Notes: a model not told the origin generated them from the sequence alone. A stretch of DNA of 64,000 nucleotides from Microbacterium sp. HD4P20 (GCF_019449275.2 NZ_JAHZQZ020000018.1:62001-126000), one strand, 5' to 3'; positions 18,378 to 27,914 are shown, counted from the stretch's first letter. Numbers and translations: made by a program.

Positions 18378-18665
18378 TCAGCGGAACAGGCTGGTCGTCG
18401 ACAGCTCGGTGTCGGCGTACTGCCGGCCCGCAGCTGCCAGTGCCGCGCTGATGCCGGTGAGCGACTCCTCGACCTGGCGCTGGGTGGCCCGCCACTGGTC
18501 GACGACGCCGTGGAAGGCGATCGCCGCAGATCCGGTCCAGGACGACTGCAGCTGGGTCAGCTGCGCCATCATCGCGTTGGACTCGGCCTGCAGGCGCTCG
18601 ATCGTGCCGCGCACGGTCGCGGTGCCGGCCAGGACCGCGTCGCTGTCGACGGAGAAGACGGCCAT
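18378..18665 (-). CDS. WXG100 family (ESAT-6-like) protein
   Basis: 95-residue helical-hairpin protein of the WXG100 family, substrates of type VII (ESX/Esx) secretion. The WxG turn is SSWTGSAA in the middle, flanked by two helices (LAGTATVRGTIERLQAESNAMMAQLTQLQ and FHGVVDQWRATQRQVEESLTGISAALAAAGRQY). The C-terminal YxxxE-type secretion signal may be YADTE. The ATG at 18665 has GGAG upstream. No partner WXG100 gene or EccC-like ATPase is in the window, so its secretion system must be elsewhere. Confidence 0.88.
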   Translation of the reverse strand: MAVFSVDSDAVLAGTATVRGTIERLQAESNAMMAQLTQLQSSWTGSAAIAFHGVVDQWRATQRQVEESLTGISAALAAAGRQYADTELSTTSLFR

Positions 18666-18803
18666 GATGCTCCCTTCGAGGGGCGGGACGGATGCCGCGC
18701 CTCCTTCGCGTGCCACGCTACGAGTCCCACTGCGCGCGCGGTCGGCGTGCCGGTGAAGCTGTGGAGAGGGAGTGCCGCGGGCCGGCCTGGGGAGGAACGG
18801 CCG

Positions 18804-20567
18804 TCAGTCCGGCGAGATGGGCTCCGATCGCGGGCGAGCGAGCGGCTGCGTCTGGAGGTCGACGTGCTCCGCGGCATCCCGTGCATCCGCGAGGGGGAAC
18901 GACACTCGGAACGTGGCGCCGCCGCCGGGCGTGTCGAACACGTCGACAGCGCCGTGCAGTGCTTCGACGATGGAGGCGACGATCGACAGGCCCAGACCCG
19001 AGCCGCCGGTCTCACGCGTGCGGGAGTTGTCGGCCCGCCAGAACCGCTGGAAGATCTTCTCCTTGATCTGATCGGGGACGCCTTCGCCGTGGTCGACCAC
19101 TTCGATCCACCCCATGCGCGAGCGGTGATCGATGCCCACCCGAAGTTCGATGGGCGAGTCGTCCGCCGTGAAGCGGCGCGCGTTGCCGAGCAGATTCGTG
19201 ACGATCTGCCGGATGCGGTTCTCATCGCCCAGCACGACGGGCTCCAGCGGCGCGGTCTCCGGCACGGGCTTCGGTCCAGGCAGCACCGACGGCAGCGTGT
19301 CGGCGGCGACCCCATTGGCATCCGCGGCCGGCAGCGGCTTGGGCCGGCGCCGAAGCAGCGAGAGGGTGGCTCCTGCCCGTGAGATGGCCGAGGTCGACCC
19401 GGTGCGGCGCTTCACCTCTGGCTCCTCGGTGCCGATCGGCAGTGGTGGCAGCGCCGCGCCGTCGGTCGTGTCGATGACCGCGACCGGGCGCATGGGCGAT
19501 GCCGCACGCACGTCGAGCGCGGCATCCTTGGCGATCGGCCGAAGGTCGACCGGGCCGAGGATGACGTCGCGCTTCTCGTCCAGCCGGGCCAAGGCGAGCA
19601 GGTCCTCGACGAGGAGGCCCATGCGGATCGCCTCCTTCTCGATGCGGTCCATCGACTGCGCGACATCGTCATCGCCTCGCACGGCGCCCATCCGGTACAG
19701 CTCGGCGTAGCCGCGCACCGTGACCAGCGGCGTGCGCAGCTCGTGGCTCGCGTCGCCGATGAACCGGCGCATCTGCCGCACGGTCGCGTCGCGCTGCGAG
19801 ATCGCCGCATCCACGTGGTTCAGCATCGCGTTGATCGCCGTCTTGAGGCGACCGACCTCGGTGGTCGTGGGTTCGATGTCGGTCATGCGCTGGCTGAGGT
19901 CGCCGGACGCGATCGCGTCGGCGGTCGACTCGACCTGGCCGAGACTGCGGAAGGTCAGGGTGACCAGACCGCGGGTGGCCACCGCACCGGCCAGGAGGAT
20001 GAGGATCGCCAGGATGCTGTAGATCCCGATGTAGGAGGCGACCGTCCGGTTCACTGTGGCCAAAGGGACAGCGACCATCTGAGAATAGAGGGAGCCGGTG
20101 TTGCCCAGCTCCTGCACTGTGACCGTGGCGCGGAAGTGCGTCTCGCCGTCCTGCGATGGCAACGTGATCACTGCCAGTTCCCGCGACTGCGCCACATCGA
20201 GCGGATACACCTTGGGAAACGCCGGTTCGGGGCCGCCTCGTCCTCCAGCTGTAGCGGTCAACTCACCTTCGACCGGTTCGTAGACGGCGACGAAGTAATC
20301 GGTGGATGGTGCGTTGTCCGACGGGTCCGCGGTGAACTTGCCATCGTCGAAGGCGAGGTCCAGGAGAGGGCTGGTGACATCCGTGCGCGCCAGGGCGTCG
20401 ACTTGGGTGTCGACGTTCTCGATGAGGGTGTTACGCAGGAACGCCAGGGTACCGATCCCGGCCGCGAACAGCCCGACAGCCAAGAGCACGACGGTGACCC
20501 CGGTGACTTTCGCGCGCAGGCTCGTGCCGCGCCACCACCGGGTGACCGCGTCAGGCTTGTGCGCCAG
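18804..20567 (-). CDS. Membrane sensor histidine kinase of the OmpR-type pair
   Basis: About 587 residues. Layout: short basic tail, TM1 (VVLLAVGLFAAGIGTLAFL), extracellular sensor of about 130 residues, TM2 near 179-198 (YIGIYSILAILILLAGAVA), HAMP, HisKA with the phosphorylated His in FIGDASHELRTPL (about 275), then the ATPase N box (ENRIRQIVTNLLGNARRF), G1 (DHGEGVP) and G2 (GGSGLGLSIV). About 80 Pro/Arg/Ser-rich residues are inserted between HisKA and the N box. No ATG, GTG or TTG lies upstream of TM1; a CTG at 20567 with GAAGGGGG 4 nt upstream gives a sensible basic start (MAHKPDAVTRWWRG), whereas GTG 20489 would begin within TM1. The response regulator ends 25 nt upstream. Confidence 0.88.
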   Translation of the reverse strand: MAHKPDAVTRWWRGTSLRAKVTGVTVVLLAVGLFAAGIGTLAFLRNTLIENVDTQVDALARTDVTSPLLDLAFDDGKFTADPSDNAPSTDYFVAVYEPVEGELTATAGGRGGPEPAFPKVYPLDVAQSRELAVITLPSQDGETHFRATVTVQELGNTGSLYSQMVAVPLATVNRTVASYIGIYSILAILILLAGAVATRGLVTLTFRSLGQVESTADAIASGDLSQRMTDIEPTTTEVGRLKTAINAMLNHVDAAISQRDATVRQMRRFIGDASHELRTPLVTVRGYAELYRMGAVRGDDDVAQSMDRIEKEAIRMGLLVEDLLALARLDEKRDVILGPVDLRPIAKDAALDVRAASPMRPVAVIDTTDGAALPPLPIGTEEPEVKRRTGSTSAISRAGATLSLLRRRPKPLPAADANGVAADTLPSVLPGPKPVPETAPLEPVVLGDENRIRQIVTNLLGNARRFTADDSPIELRVGIDHRSRMGWIEVVDHGEGVPDQIKEKIFQRFWRADNSRTRETGGSGLGLSIVASIVEALHGAVDVFDTPGGGATFRVSFPLADARDAAEHVDLQTQPLARPRSEPISPD

Positions 20568-20592
20568 GTCGCCCCCTTCGAACGCCGCCAGA

Positions 20593-21285
20593 TCAGGCGG
20601 TCTTGCCGGCCTTGAGCATGTAGCCGAAGCCGCGCTTGGTCTGGATGAGTGGTTCCGTCGAGTGCGGGTCGATCTTGCGTCGCAGGTACGAGATGTAGCT
20701 CTCGACGATGCCCGCGTCGCCGTTGAAGTCGTACTCCCACACGTGGTCGAGGATCTGCGCCTTCGACAGCACCCGGTTCGGGTTGAGCATGAGGTAGCGC
20801 AGCAGCTTGAACTCGGTGGGGCTGAGGTCGATCGAGGCCTCGCCCACCTGGACGTCGTGGGTGTCCTGGTCCATGGTCAGCTCGCCGGCGCGGATCACCG
20901 ACTCCTCGTCCGCCTGCATGGTGCGGCGGAGGATCGCCTGGATACGGGCGACGATCTCGTCGAGGCTGAACGGTTTGGTGACGTAATCGTCGCCGCCGGC
21001 GTTGAGGCCGGCGATCTTGTCCTCGGTCTCGTCCTTCGCGGTGAGGAACAGGATCGGGGCCGTGTAGCCGGCACCCCGGAGGCGCTTGGTGACGCTGAAC
21101 CCGTTCATGTCGGGGAGCATGACGTCGAGGATGATGAGGTCAGGCTCTTCCTCCAGCACAGCCGAGATCGTCTGGGCTCCGTTCGAGACGGCCCGGACCT
21201 GGAAACCGGCGAATCGCAGGCTCGTGATCAGCAGATCGCGGATGTTCGGTTCGTCGTCCACGACGAGGATGCGCGGTGCGGTCAT
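20593..21285 (-). CDS. OmpR family response regulator
   Basis: 230-residue two-domain regulator. Receiver: acidic pocket VVDDE, phospho-acceptor Asp in LIILDVMLPDMNGF (near 55), conserved Thr and Lys in LFLTAKDE and DDYVTKPFSLDE. The C-terminal winged helix has LSPTEFKLLRYLMLNPNRVLSKAQILDHVW and ESYISYLRRKID, ending TKRGFGYML. It precedes its kinase by 25 nt. It resembles TcrX/TrcR-type regulators, but the signal is unknown. Confidence 0.95.
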   Translation of the reverse strand: MTAPRILVVDDEPNIRDLLITSLRFAGFQVRAVSNGAQTISAVLEEEPDLIILDVMLPDMNGFSVTKRLRGAGYTAPILFLTAKDETEDKIAGLNAGGDDYVTKPFSLDEIVARIQAILRRTMQADEESVIRAGELTMDQDTHDVQVGEASIDLSPTEFKLLRYLMLNPNRVLSKAQILDHVWEYDFNGDAGIVESYISYLRRKIDPHSTEPLIQTKRGFGYMLKAGKTA

Positions 21286-21419
21286 GGGCCCATTATGTCG
21301 GCGTATGCAATGGGCTCGCTGGATATCGACCGCACGAGCGGCAAATCGGCACGACTCGCGTGCGTGGGCGCTGCCTCGAAGTCCTCGACGTAGAGCACCG
21401 CCAAGCAGCCCGCGACCAC
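21282..21419 (-). CDS. Possible 45-codon upstream ORF coupled to the response regulator
   Basis: The frame from GTG 21419 (MVAGCLAVLYVEDFEAAP) stays open to a TGA that overlaps the regulator ATG as ATGA (21282-21285). Its first half has strong G/C at third positions; the second half does not and may simply be promoter DNA (CATAAT lies near 21291-21296 on this strand). No convincing ribosome site. Reported as a candidate only; it otherwise fills the 142-nt gap between the helicase stop and the regulator. Confidence 0.25.
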   Translation of the reverse strand: MVAGCLAVLYVEDFEAAPTHASRADLPLVRSISSEPIAYADIMGP

Positions 21420-21427
21420 CAGAACGC

Positions 21428-23095
21428 TCAGGCTGCCAGCGAGTGCGCGTCCAGGATCGTGTAGGCGTAGCCCTGTTCGGCGAGGAAGCGCTGCCGGTTC
21501 TGGGCGAAGTCCTGATCGACCGTGTCGCGCGCGATGAGGGTGTAGAAGCTGGCGGTGTTGCCCGACTTCTTCGGGCGCAGTAGGCGTCCGAGTCGCTGGG
21601 CCTCCTCCTGGCGCGAGCCGAACGAGCCCGAGACCTGGATGGCGACGGATGCCTCGGGCAGATCGATCGAGAAGTTCGCGACCTTCGACACCACGAGCAC
21701 CGAGATCTCGCCGACGCGGAACGCCTGGTAGAGCTCTTCGCGCTCGTCCACGGGCGTCTGGCCGGTGATCTTCGGTGCGTTCAGCGCCTCGGCCAGCACG
21801 TCGATCTGGTCGAGGTACTGCCCGATGATGAGAATGCGCTCGCCCTCGTGCCGCTCGACCAGCTGCCGCACGACGCCGATCTTCGCGGGGGCCGTCGCGG
21901 CGAGGCGATAGCGCTCGTCGTCGGCAGCGGCGGCGTATTCCAGCCGGTCTCCGGCGGGAAGGTCAACCCGGACCTCGTAGCAGACAGCGGGAGAGATGAA
22001 GCCCTGGGCCTCGATCTCCTTCCAGGGCGCGTCGAACCGCTTGGGGCCGATCAGGCTGAACACGTCTCCCTCCCGGCCGTCCTCGCGTACGAGGGTGGCA
22101 GTGAGCCCGAGCCGCCGACGGGCCTGCAGATCTGCAGTCAGCTTGAAGACCGGCGCGGGCAGCAGATGGACCTCGTCGTACACGATCAGTCCCCAGTCCA
22201 GCGCGTCCAGCAGCGCGAGGTGGGCGTACTCGCCCTTCCGCTTGGCGGTGAGGATCTGGTAGGTCGCGATGGTGACCGGTTTGATCTCCTTGGCCTGACC
22301 GGAGTACTCGCCGATCTCTTCGGCGGTCAGCGACGTGCGCCGCAGCAGCTCGTCCCGCCACTGCCGCGCGCTCACCGTGTTGGTCACGAGGATCAGCGTG
22401 GTGGTCTTGGTCTCGGCCATCGCCGCCGCCCCCACGAGCGTCTTGCCGGCACCGCACGGAAGCACGACGACACCCGAGCCGCCCTCGGTGAAGATGTCGA
22501 CGGCCTGGCGCTGGTACGGGCGCAGCGTCCAGGCACGCCCGTCGCCCTCGTCGGCGAGATCGATCGGATGCGGTGTGCCCGGTGTGTAGCCGGCGAGGTC
22601 TTCGGCCGGCCAGCCGATCTTGAGCAGCTCCTGCTTGATGTGGCCGCGTGCCCAGGCGTCCACGACGAAGGTGTCGGGGGACGGGTGGCCGATCAGCAGG
22701 GGCTGGATGCGCTTGTTCTTCGAGACCTCGGCCAGCACCGCGGCATCCGTCGATTTCAGGATCAGCTCGCCCTCGCCGCCGTCCTCGACGCGGTTGCGGT
22801 CGATGACCAGACGCCCGTAGCGGCCGACCGTCTCGGCGATGTCGATCGACACCGACGGCGGAACCGGGAAGCGCGACCATCGCTCGAGCGTGGCGAGCAT
22901 GTCGTCGGCATCATGGCCGGCGGCGCGCGCATTCCACAGACCCAGCCGCGTGATGCGGTAGGTGTGGATGTGCTCGGGCGCGCGCTCCAGTTCGGCGAAG
23001 ATCGCCAGCTCATGGCGCGCGCTCTCGGCGTCGGGGTGCGCGACTTCGAGCAGCACAGTGCGATCGCTCTGGACGATGAGGGGGCCGTCAGCCAT
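21428..23095 (-). CDS. XPB/Ssl2-type DNA repair helicase
   Basis: 555-residue superfamily 2 helicase of the bacterial XPB family (ERCC3-like). An N-terminal damage-recognition-like region with SVSIDIAETVGRYGRLVID and IQPLLIGHPSPDTFVV precedes RecA1: LRPYQRQAVDIF (Q motif), Walker A PCGAGKT at 213-219, DEVH box at 307-310 and LGLTATLVREDGREGDVFSLIGPKRFDAPW with the RED motif. RecA2 has SKVANFSIDLPEASVAIQVSGSFGSRQEEAQRLGRLLRPK. Bacterial XPB unwinds 3'-5'; its cellular role is not settled. The next gene encodes the frequent partner with a helicase-associated C-terminal domain. Confidence 0.95.
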   Translation of the reverse strand: MADGPLIVQSDRTVLLEVAHPDAESARHELAIFAELERAPEHIHTYRITRLGLWNARAAGHDADDMLATLERWSRFPVPPSVSIDIAETVGRYGRLVIDRNRVEDGGEGELILKSTDAAVLAEVSKNKRIQPLLIGHPSPDTFVVDAWARGHIKQELLKIGWPAEDLAGYTPGTPHPIDLADEGDGRAWTLRPYQRQAVDIFTEGGSGVVVLPCGAGKTLVGAAAMAETKTTTLILVTNTVSARQWRDELLRRTSLTAEEIGEYSGQAKEIKPVTIATYQILTAKRKGEYAHLALLDALDWGLIVYDEVHLLPAPVFKLTADLQARRRLGLTATLVREDGREGDVFSLIGPKRFDAPWKEIEAQGFISPAVCYEVRVDLPAGDRLEYAAAADDERYRLAATAPAKIGVVRQLVERHEGERILIIGQYLDQIDVLAEALNAPKITGQTPVDEREELYQAFRVGEISVLVVSKVANFSIDLPEASVAIQVSGSFGSRQEEAQRLGRLLRPKKSGNTASFYTLIARDTVDQDFAQNRQRFLAEQGYAYTILDAHSLAA

Positions 23096-23146
23096 AACGG
23101 GCCAGTCTACCCGGGCGCCGGGTGACGGGCGCCTGCCGGGCGGCGA

Positions 23147-24862
23147 TCAGGGAGATCTCACGCTCTTGATGCTCGAGACGGGAAGAGTGCGTTCGATGTC
23201 GGCGGCGCGGTCGCGGCCGCGCAGCCTGCCGCCGCCGAGACCGGATGCCTCGAGCGTCAGTGATCGCTCCGAGCCGTCCGGCATCCGCACGACCACGACG
23301 ATCTCGGTGCGGGCGCGAACAGCCTGTTCCAGCTCGCGTTCGAGCCAGCCCGTCTCGCCCTCGGTGCCATGCCCGCCGCGCAGGGTCGCGATGAGCCGCG
23401 CGTAGGTCTGCAGCGGCGTCGCCCGCGGTTCGATCGGTGCTACGGTCGCCCGACGGTGCACCGACTCGGGCGCGCCCGTCGGGTCGAGCGCCACGACGGG
23501 GTACCGGGCGTCGGCGAGCGTCCAGTAGACGGCATCCCTTGCGACACGCGAGGTCAGGACGTCGCCTTCTTCGAGCAGCCCGAGGGCGCGCAGCGACTGG
23601 TCGACCGCGATGGTCGCCAGCAGCGCGTGGTCGGCGCTCTCGACCCGCGTGCGACCCGTCGCCTCGTGGGTCCGCACCCGCACCAGGCCGTGGCGTGCGG
23701 CGGTGCTCTCGATGAGGTAGTCCAGCGGCTGCGGGATGCCGGTCAACGACAGCGTCGCCAGGAACTGGCGGATCGACTCGGCCGTCTCGCCGTCGGTCAT
23801 GCCGGCTCCGAGGGACTCGGCGGTGAACCGGTAGGTGGAGGCCTGCGCGCGGGATTCCCGCAGTGCGAGGGAACGCAGACGCAGATCCAGCGCGGGCGCC
23901 AGCGGTCCCGGCGCGATGGCGGTGAGATCGGCTTGCAGATACACGCGATCGATCTCGGCGGGCAGATGCGACGCCATGGCCGCGGCATCCGTCGGGGCTC
24001 CCGCGCGCAGCGCGTGGGTCCAGGGAAATTCCTCGCCGTCGGAGCCGAGAAGGCCCCACCGGGCGCCGATCCGGCGTAGCCGCGCCGATTCTGCGGGCCA
24101 GTCCGGATCGAGCGGATAAGCCGAAGACCATGCCTCGGTCGCGACGAATCCACCGGCGGAGGTCCGCAGGCCCCGCGGGAGCGCCGTGCGGAACCCCTCG
24201 GCGATCTGGGCCCACCGCTCACGTGTCGGTGTCGCCAGCCACCGCTCGCCGGCCTCGGTCACCGCCCAGTCGCGAGCGCGCGCGACCGCGAGCCCGGCGG
24301 CAGCAGCTGAGGTCAGCAGATCGTCGAGGTCTTCCGGAGCGGCGATCGCCCCGGCATCCGCAAGCCGCCGGCGATCGGCAGCACTGACGGGACCCGCGCC
24401 GGTACGGGCCAGCGGCGCGTGCAGGCAGGCCAGCAGCAGGTCGGCGAGTGCACCCGCCGTCGTGAACGCACGTTCCGCCGCCGCAGCGACCGCGTGGGCA
24501 TCGGGGGCGACCGGTGATGTGACAGGTCTGGCGGGCTCGAACGCGTCCGGGTGCGCGGCGACCGCAGCGTCAACGCGCGCCGTCACGGCCGAGAACGCGC
24601 GACCCGAGTCGTCGACCAGGGCGAGTCGGGCAGCGTTGCCGCCAGCGGCGGATTCGCCGGTCGCGAGGGCGATCAGTTCGCCGCGCGATAGCCGCGTGAG
24701 CGCGCGGTCGATCGATCCCGGTTCGAGCAGGCCCTCGGCGGCGTCGAAGAAGTCGTGCCAGCCGACCGACGACGAGACGCCACGCGCGGTCAGCGCATCG
24801 GCCAGGACGACGTCGTCGCGAGCCGCGAGCCAGGTCGCGAGAGCGCGCGCATCGGAGGCCAA
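23147..24862 (-). CDS. Helicase_C_3 (XPB/Ssl2-like C-terminal) domain protein
   Basis: 571-residue protein with the Helicase_C_3 domain that accompanies bacterial XPB in actinobacteria. Recognised parts: LATWLAARDDVVLADAL at the start, DRVYLQADLTAIAPGPLAP followed by LRSLALRESRAQASTYRFT in the centre, then PLDYLIESTAARHGLVRV and VDQSLRALGLLEEGDVLTSRVARDAVYWTLADARYPVVAL. It has no Walker motifs, so it is not itself a helicase. The start is a TTG at 24862; GAGGGGG lies about 12 nt upstream and includes the stop region of the preceding small gene. Transcribed 51 nt ahead of the XPB gene, suggesting they act together. Confidence 0.85.
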   Translation of the reverse strand: MASDARALATWLAARDDVVLADALTARGVSSSVGWHDFFDAAEGLLEPGSIDRALTRLSRGELIALATGESAAGGNAARLALVDDSGRAFSAVTARVDAAVAAHPDAFEPARPVTSPVAPDAHAVAAAAERAFTTAGALADLLLACLHAPLARTGAGPVSAADRRRLADAGAIAAPEDLDDLLTSAAAAGLAVARARDWAVTEAGERWLATPTRERWAQIAEGFRTALPRGLRTSAGGFVATEAWSSAYPLDPDWPAESARLRRIGARWGLLGSDGEEFPWTHALRAGAPTDAAAMASHLPAEIDRVYLQADLTAIAPGPLAPALDLRLRSLALRESRAQASTYRFTAESLGAGMTDGETAESIRQFLATLSLTGIPQPLDYLIESTAARHGLVRVRTHEATGRTRVESADHALLATIAVDQSLRALGLLEEGDVLTSRVARDAVYWTLADARYPVVALDPTGAPESVHRRATVAPIEPRATPLQTYARLIATLRGGHGTEGETGWLERELEQAVRARTEIVVVVRMPDGSERSLTLEASGLGGGRLRGRDRAADIERTLPVSSIKSVRSP

Positions 24863-24868
24863 TTCGGT

Positions 24869-25135
24869 TCAGCCCCCTCGGTTGGCCCGAGCCCTCCGCG
24901 CGAAGCTCATGATGAGCACGGCCAGCAGCAGCCCGAACGCGACGATGGGGGCGATGTACACCAGCACACCGACCAGCGGCCAGATGCCGGAGCTGAAGTC
25001 CGCACCAGCGGACGAGCCGATCATGATCGCGAAGAAGCTGATGATGGAGAGCACGAGAAGCCCGAGCGACATGAACGCCAGGATGCGGTCGATGCGGCGG
25101 ATCGGGATGTCCTCGCCCGGAGACTTCGTGCTCAT
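24869..25135 (-). CDS. Small two-helix membrane protein
   Basis: 88 residues with a charged N-terminus (MSTKSPGEDIPIRRIDR), helix one (ILAFMSLGLLVLSIISFFAIMIG), a short outside loop with SSGIW, helix two (PLVGVLVYIAPIVAFGLLLAVLIMSF) and a basic end. No catalytic motif. The gene is the first of the run leading to the XPB pair (6 nt before the Helicase_C_3 start), so they probably share a transcript. Function unknown. Confidence 0.8.
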   Translation of the reverse strand: MSTKSPGEDIPIRRIDRILAFMSLGLLVLSIISFFAIMIGSSAGADFSSGIWPLVGVLVYIAPIVAFGLLLAVLIMSFARRARANRGG

Positions 25136-25176
25136 CCGCTCTAGCCTACCGCGCCCCGCCCCGCCCGTCCCCGCCC

Positions 25177-25275
25177 CTGTCTCCTCTCGCCTCGCCTCTG
25201 TCTCCTCTCGCCTCGCCTCTGTCTCCTCTCGCCTCGCCTCTGTCTCCTCTCGCCTCGCCTCTGTCTCCTCTCGCC
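25177..25275. repeat. 21-bp tandem repeat, 4 full copies and a part
   Basis: Unit CTGTCTCCTCTCGCCTCGCC plus T starts at 25177, 25198, 25219, 25240 and 25261; the fifth copy breaks off after 15 bases. The copies look identical, so the array is recent or still changing. All bases on the plus strand are pyrimidine-rich with few G. It sits in the gap between divergent genes. Confidence 0.95.
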
Positions 25276-25392
25276 GAGCATGTTGCCTTCTCGCCGACCA
25301 TGTGGGTTTATCGCCGACCATGTGCACATGGTCGCGGGAAAAGGGACATGGTCGCGGGAAAAGGGACATGGTCGCGGGGGAGGGACATGGCC
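25273..25392. repeat. CATG-centred palindrome array, locus B
   Basis: Half sites GCCGAGCATGT (25273-25283) and GCCGACCATGTGGGT are followed by a 20-bp perfect palindrome CGACCATGTGCACATGGTCG (25315-25334), then three spaced copies of GGGACATGG, two with TCGCGGG following. The layout and much of the sequence match locus A read on its minus strand, but the arms here use GACC/GGTC where locus A uses GAGC/GCTC on both sides, so pairing is preserved. Confidence 0.8.
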
Positions 25393-25470
25393 GGGGGAGG
25401 AGGGGCGGGGTCGCGGGAGGAGGGCGGGGTCGCGGGGAGGGGCTTGCGGGTAGGCTGGAGGGGTGGGGAT
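25393..25470 (+). other. G-run tract upstream of the cold-shock gene
   Basis: The plus strand carries many closely spaced runs of three to five G (for example GGGGGAGGAGGGGCGGGG), enough to form G-quadruplexes. It separates array B from the start of the cold-shock-domain gene. A TAGGCT at 25451-25456 could be a -10 box. Locus A has the corresponding C-rich tract before a minus-strand gene. The rest of the gap up to 25547 shows nothing else. Confidence 0.6.
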
Positions 25471-25547
25471 CGCAGGGTTCCCGCATTTGTCATGCTCTGT
25501 TCCGCCCGCGCCCCGATCGCGAGGCGCCGTCACCCAGCGAGGTCTCG

Positions 25548-25931
25548 ATGCCCACCGGCAAGGTCAGGTTCTACGACGAGGAGAAGGGGTTCGGCTTCAT
25601 CGCTTCCGATGACGGCCAGGACGTCTTCCTGCACGCCACCGCCCTGCCCGCCGGCGCGCCCGCGCCGAAGGCTGGTGCGCGGCTCGAGTTCGGCGTGGCC
25701 GACGGTAAGCGCGGGCCGCAGGCGCTGTCGGTGCGCGTGCTCGAGGCGCCGGTCAGCCTCGCCAAGCGCACACGCAAGCCCGCCGATGACATGGCGATCA
25801 TCGTCGAGGATCTCGTGAAGCTGCTCGACGGCATCGGTGGCGATCTTCGTCGCGGACGGTATCCGAGCGGTGCACACGCCAAGAAGGTCGCCGCGGTGCT
25901 GCGCAAGGTGGCCGAGGAGCTCGATGCCTGA
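25548..25931 (+). CDS. Cold-shock domain protein with a C-terminal helical extension
   Basis: 127 residues. Residues 1-65 form a cold-shock domain with RNP1 (KGFGFIAS) and RNP2 (VFLHATAL). A further 60 residues (KRTRKPADDMAIIVEDLVKLLDGIGGDLRRGRYPSGAHAKKVAAVLRKVAEELDA) are unlike classical CspA and appear helical; similar long CspA-like proteins are found in actinobacteria. The ATG at 25548 has CGAGG 5 nt upstream. The end overlaps the DUF3027 start by 8 nt (ATGCCTGA), so the two are coupled. Confidence 0.9.
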   Translation: MPTGKVRFYDEEKGFGFIASDDGQDVFLHATALPAGAPAPKAGARLEFGVADGKRGPQALSVRVLEAPVSLAKRTRKPADDMAIIVEDLVKLLDGIGGDLRRGRYPSGAHAKKVAAVLRKVAEELDA

Positions 25932-26742
25932 GTCGGCAGAGCACGCCGAAGCGACCCCGGATGCAGCTGCCGAAGCCGCCGAGGAGGCACAAGCAGTCGT
26001 GGAGGTGCCCGATGACGCGCCCAGCGAGTCGGCCGAGCCCGATGCCTCACTGCTCGAGTCGCGCGACCTCGCGCTCGCAGCGCTGCACGAGATCACGCCG
26101 GAGTGGACCATCGGCGATCCGGCCGACTACCGGCTCGAAGCCGACGGCGTCGTCTCGCTGCGCTTCGCCAATCGAATGCCCGGGTATCCGGGTTGGCTCT
26201 GGACCGTGAGTCTCGCCCGTGTCGAAGGTGCCGAGCCGACGGTGCTCGAGGTGGAACTGCTCCCCAGCGACGGCGCATTGCTCGCGCCCGACTGGGTGCC
26301 GTGGGCCGTTCGCCTGGCGGAGTATCACGCCACGCAGGCGGCACTCGCGGAAGCGGCGCACGCCGAAGGCGAGGATGTCGAGGGCGACGAGGACCTGGAC
26401 GACCACGACCTGGACGACCACGACCTGGAAGACGTCGACGATCTCGATGCCGTCGACTTCGACGACGACGGCTCGTCCATCCTCCATGCCGGCGACGTCG
26501 ACGGGGTCGACATCGACGAGCTCGCGGACGCCGACGATTCCGACGAGGATTACGCCGACGAGGATTACGCCGACGACGACTCGGACGACGAGGACGCGGA
26601 CGACGAAGATTCGGACGACGAGGACGAGGACTCCGACGAGGACGACGACTCGGACGACTCGGACGAAGACTCCGACGACGAGGACGAGGACGAGGACTCA
26701 GACGAAGACTCCGAAGAGGACGAGGACGACTCGGACGACTGA
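25924..26742 (+). CDS. DUF3027 protein with a long acidic tail
   Basis: 272 residues. The N-terminal 30 residues are Ala/Glu-rich. The DUF3027 core runs from RDLALAALHEITPEWTIGDPADYRLEADGVVSLRFANRMPGYPGWLWTVSLARV to LAPDWVPWAVRLAEY. The last 110 residues are almost only Asp and Glu with a few Ser, Leu and Val, in GAC/GAG repeats. The family is actinobacterial and lies next to cold-shock genes; its function is unknown. A nucleic-acid mimic or interaction tail is a guess from composition. Start ATG 25924 lies inside the last codons of the cold-shock gene. Confidence 0.85.
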   Translation: MPESAEHAEATPDAAAEAAEEAQAVVEVPDDAPSESAEPDASLLESRDLALAALHEITPEWTIGDPADYRLEADGVVSLRFANRMPGYPGWLWTVSLARVEGAEPTVLEVELLPSDGALLAPDWVPWAVRLAEYHATQAALAEAAHAEGEDVEGDEDLDDHDLDDHDLEDVDDLDAVDFDDDGSSILHAGDVDGVDIDELADADDSDEDYADEDYADDDSDDEDADDEDSDDEDEDSDEDDDSDDSDEDSDDEDEDEDSDEDSEEDEDDSDD

Positions 26743-26753
26743 GCGCCTTCGCG

Positions 26754-26768
26754 CCCCGCGGCGCGGGG
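26754..26768. terminator. Possible short hairpin between convergent genes
   Basis: CCCCGCG and CGCGGGG flank a single G just after the DUF3027 stop and before the convergent serC stop. The loop is too short unless the inner pairs open, so confidence is low. Confidence 0.35.
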
Positions 26769-26789
26769 ATCCGCGAACGCTCGCGCGGG

Positions 26790-27914
<1,125 letters not shown>

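Noticed and set aside
25177-25400. CRISPR array
   Set aside because: The 21-bp units abut without spacers, and the CATG elements vary in spacing; no cas genes are present.
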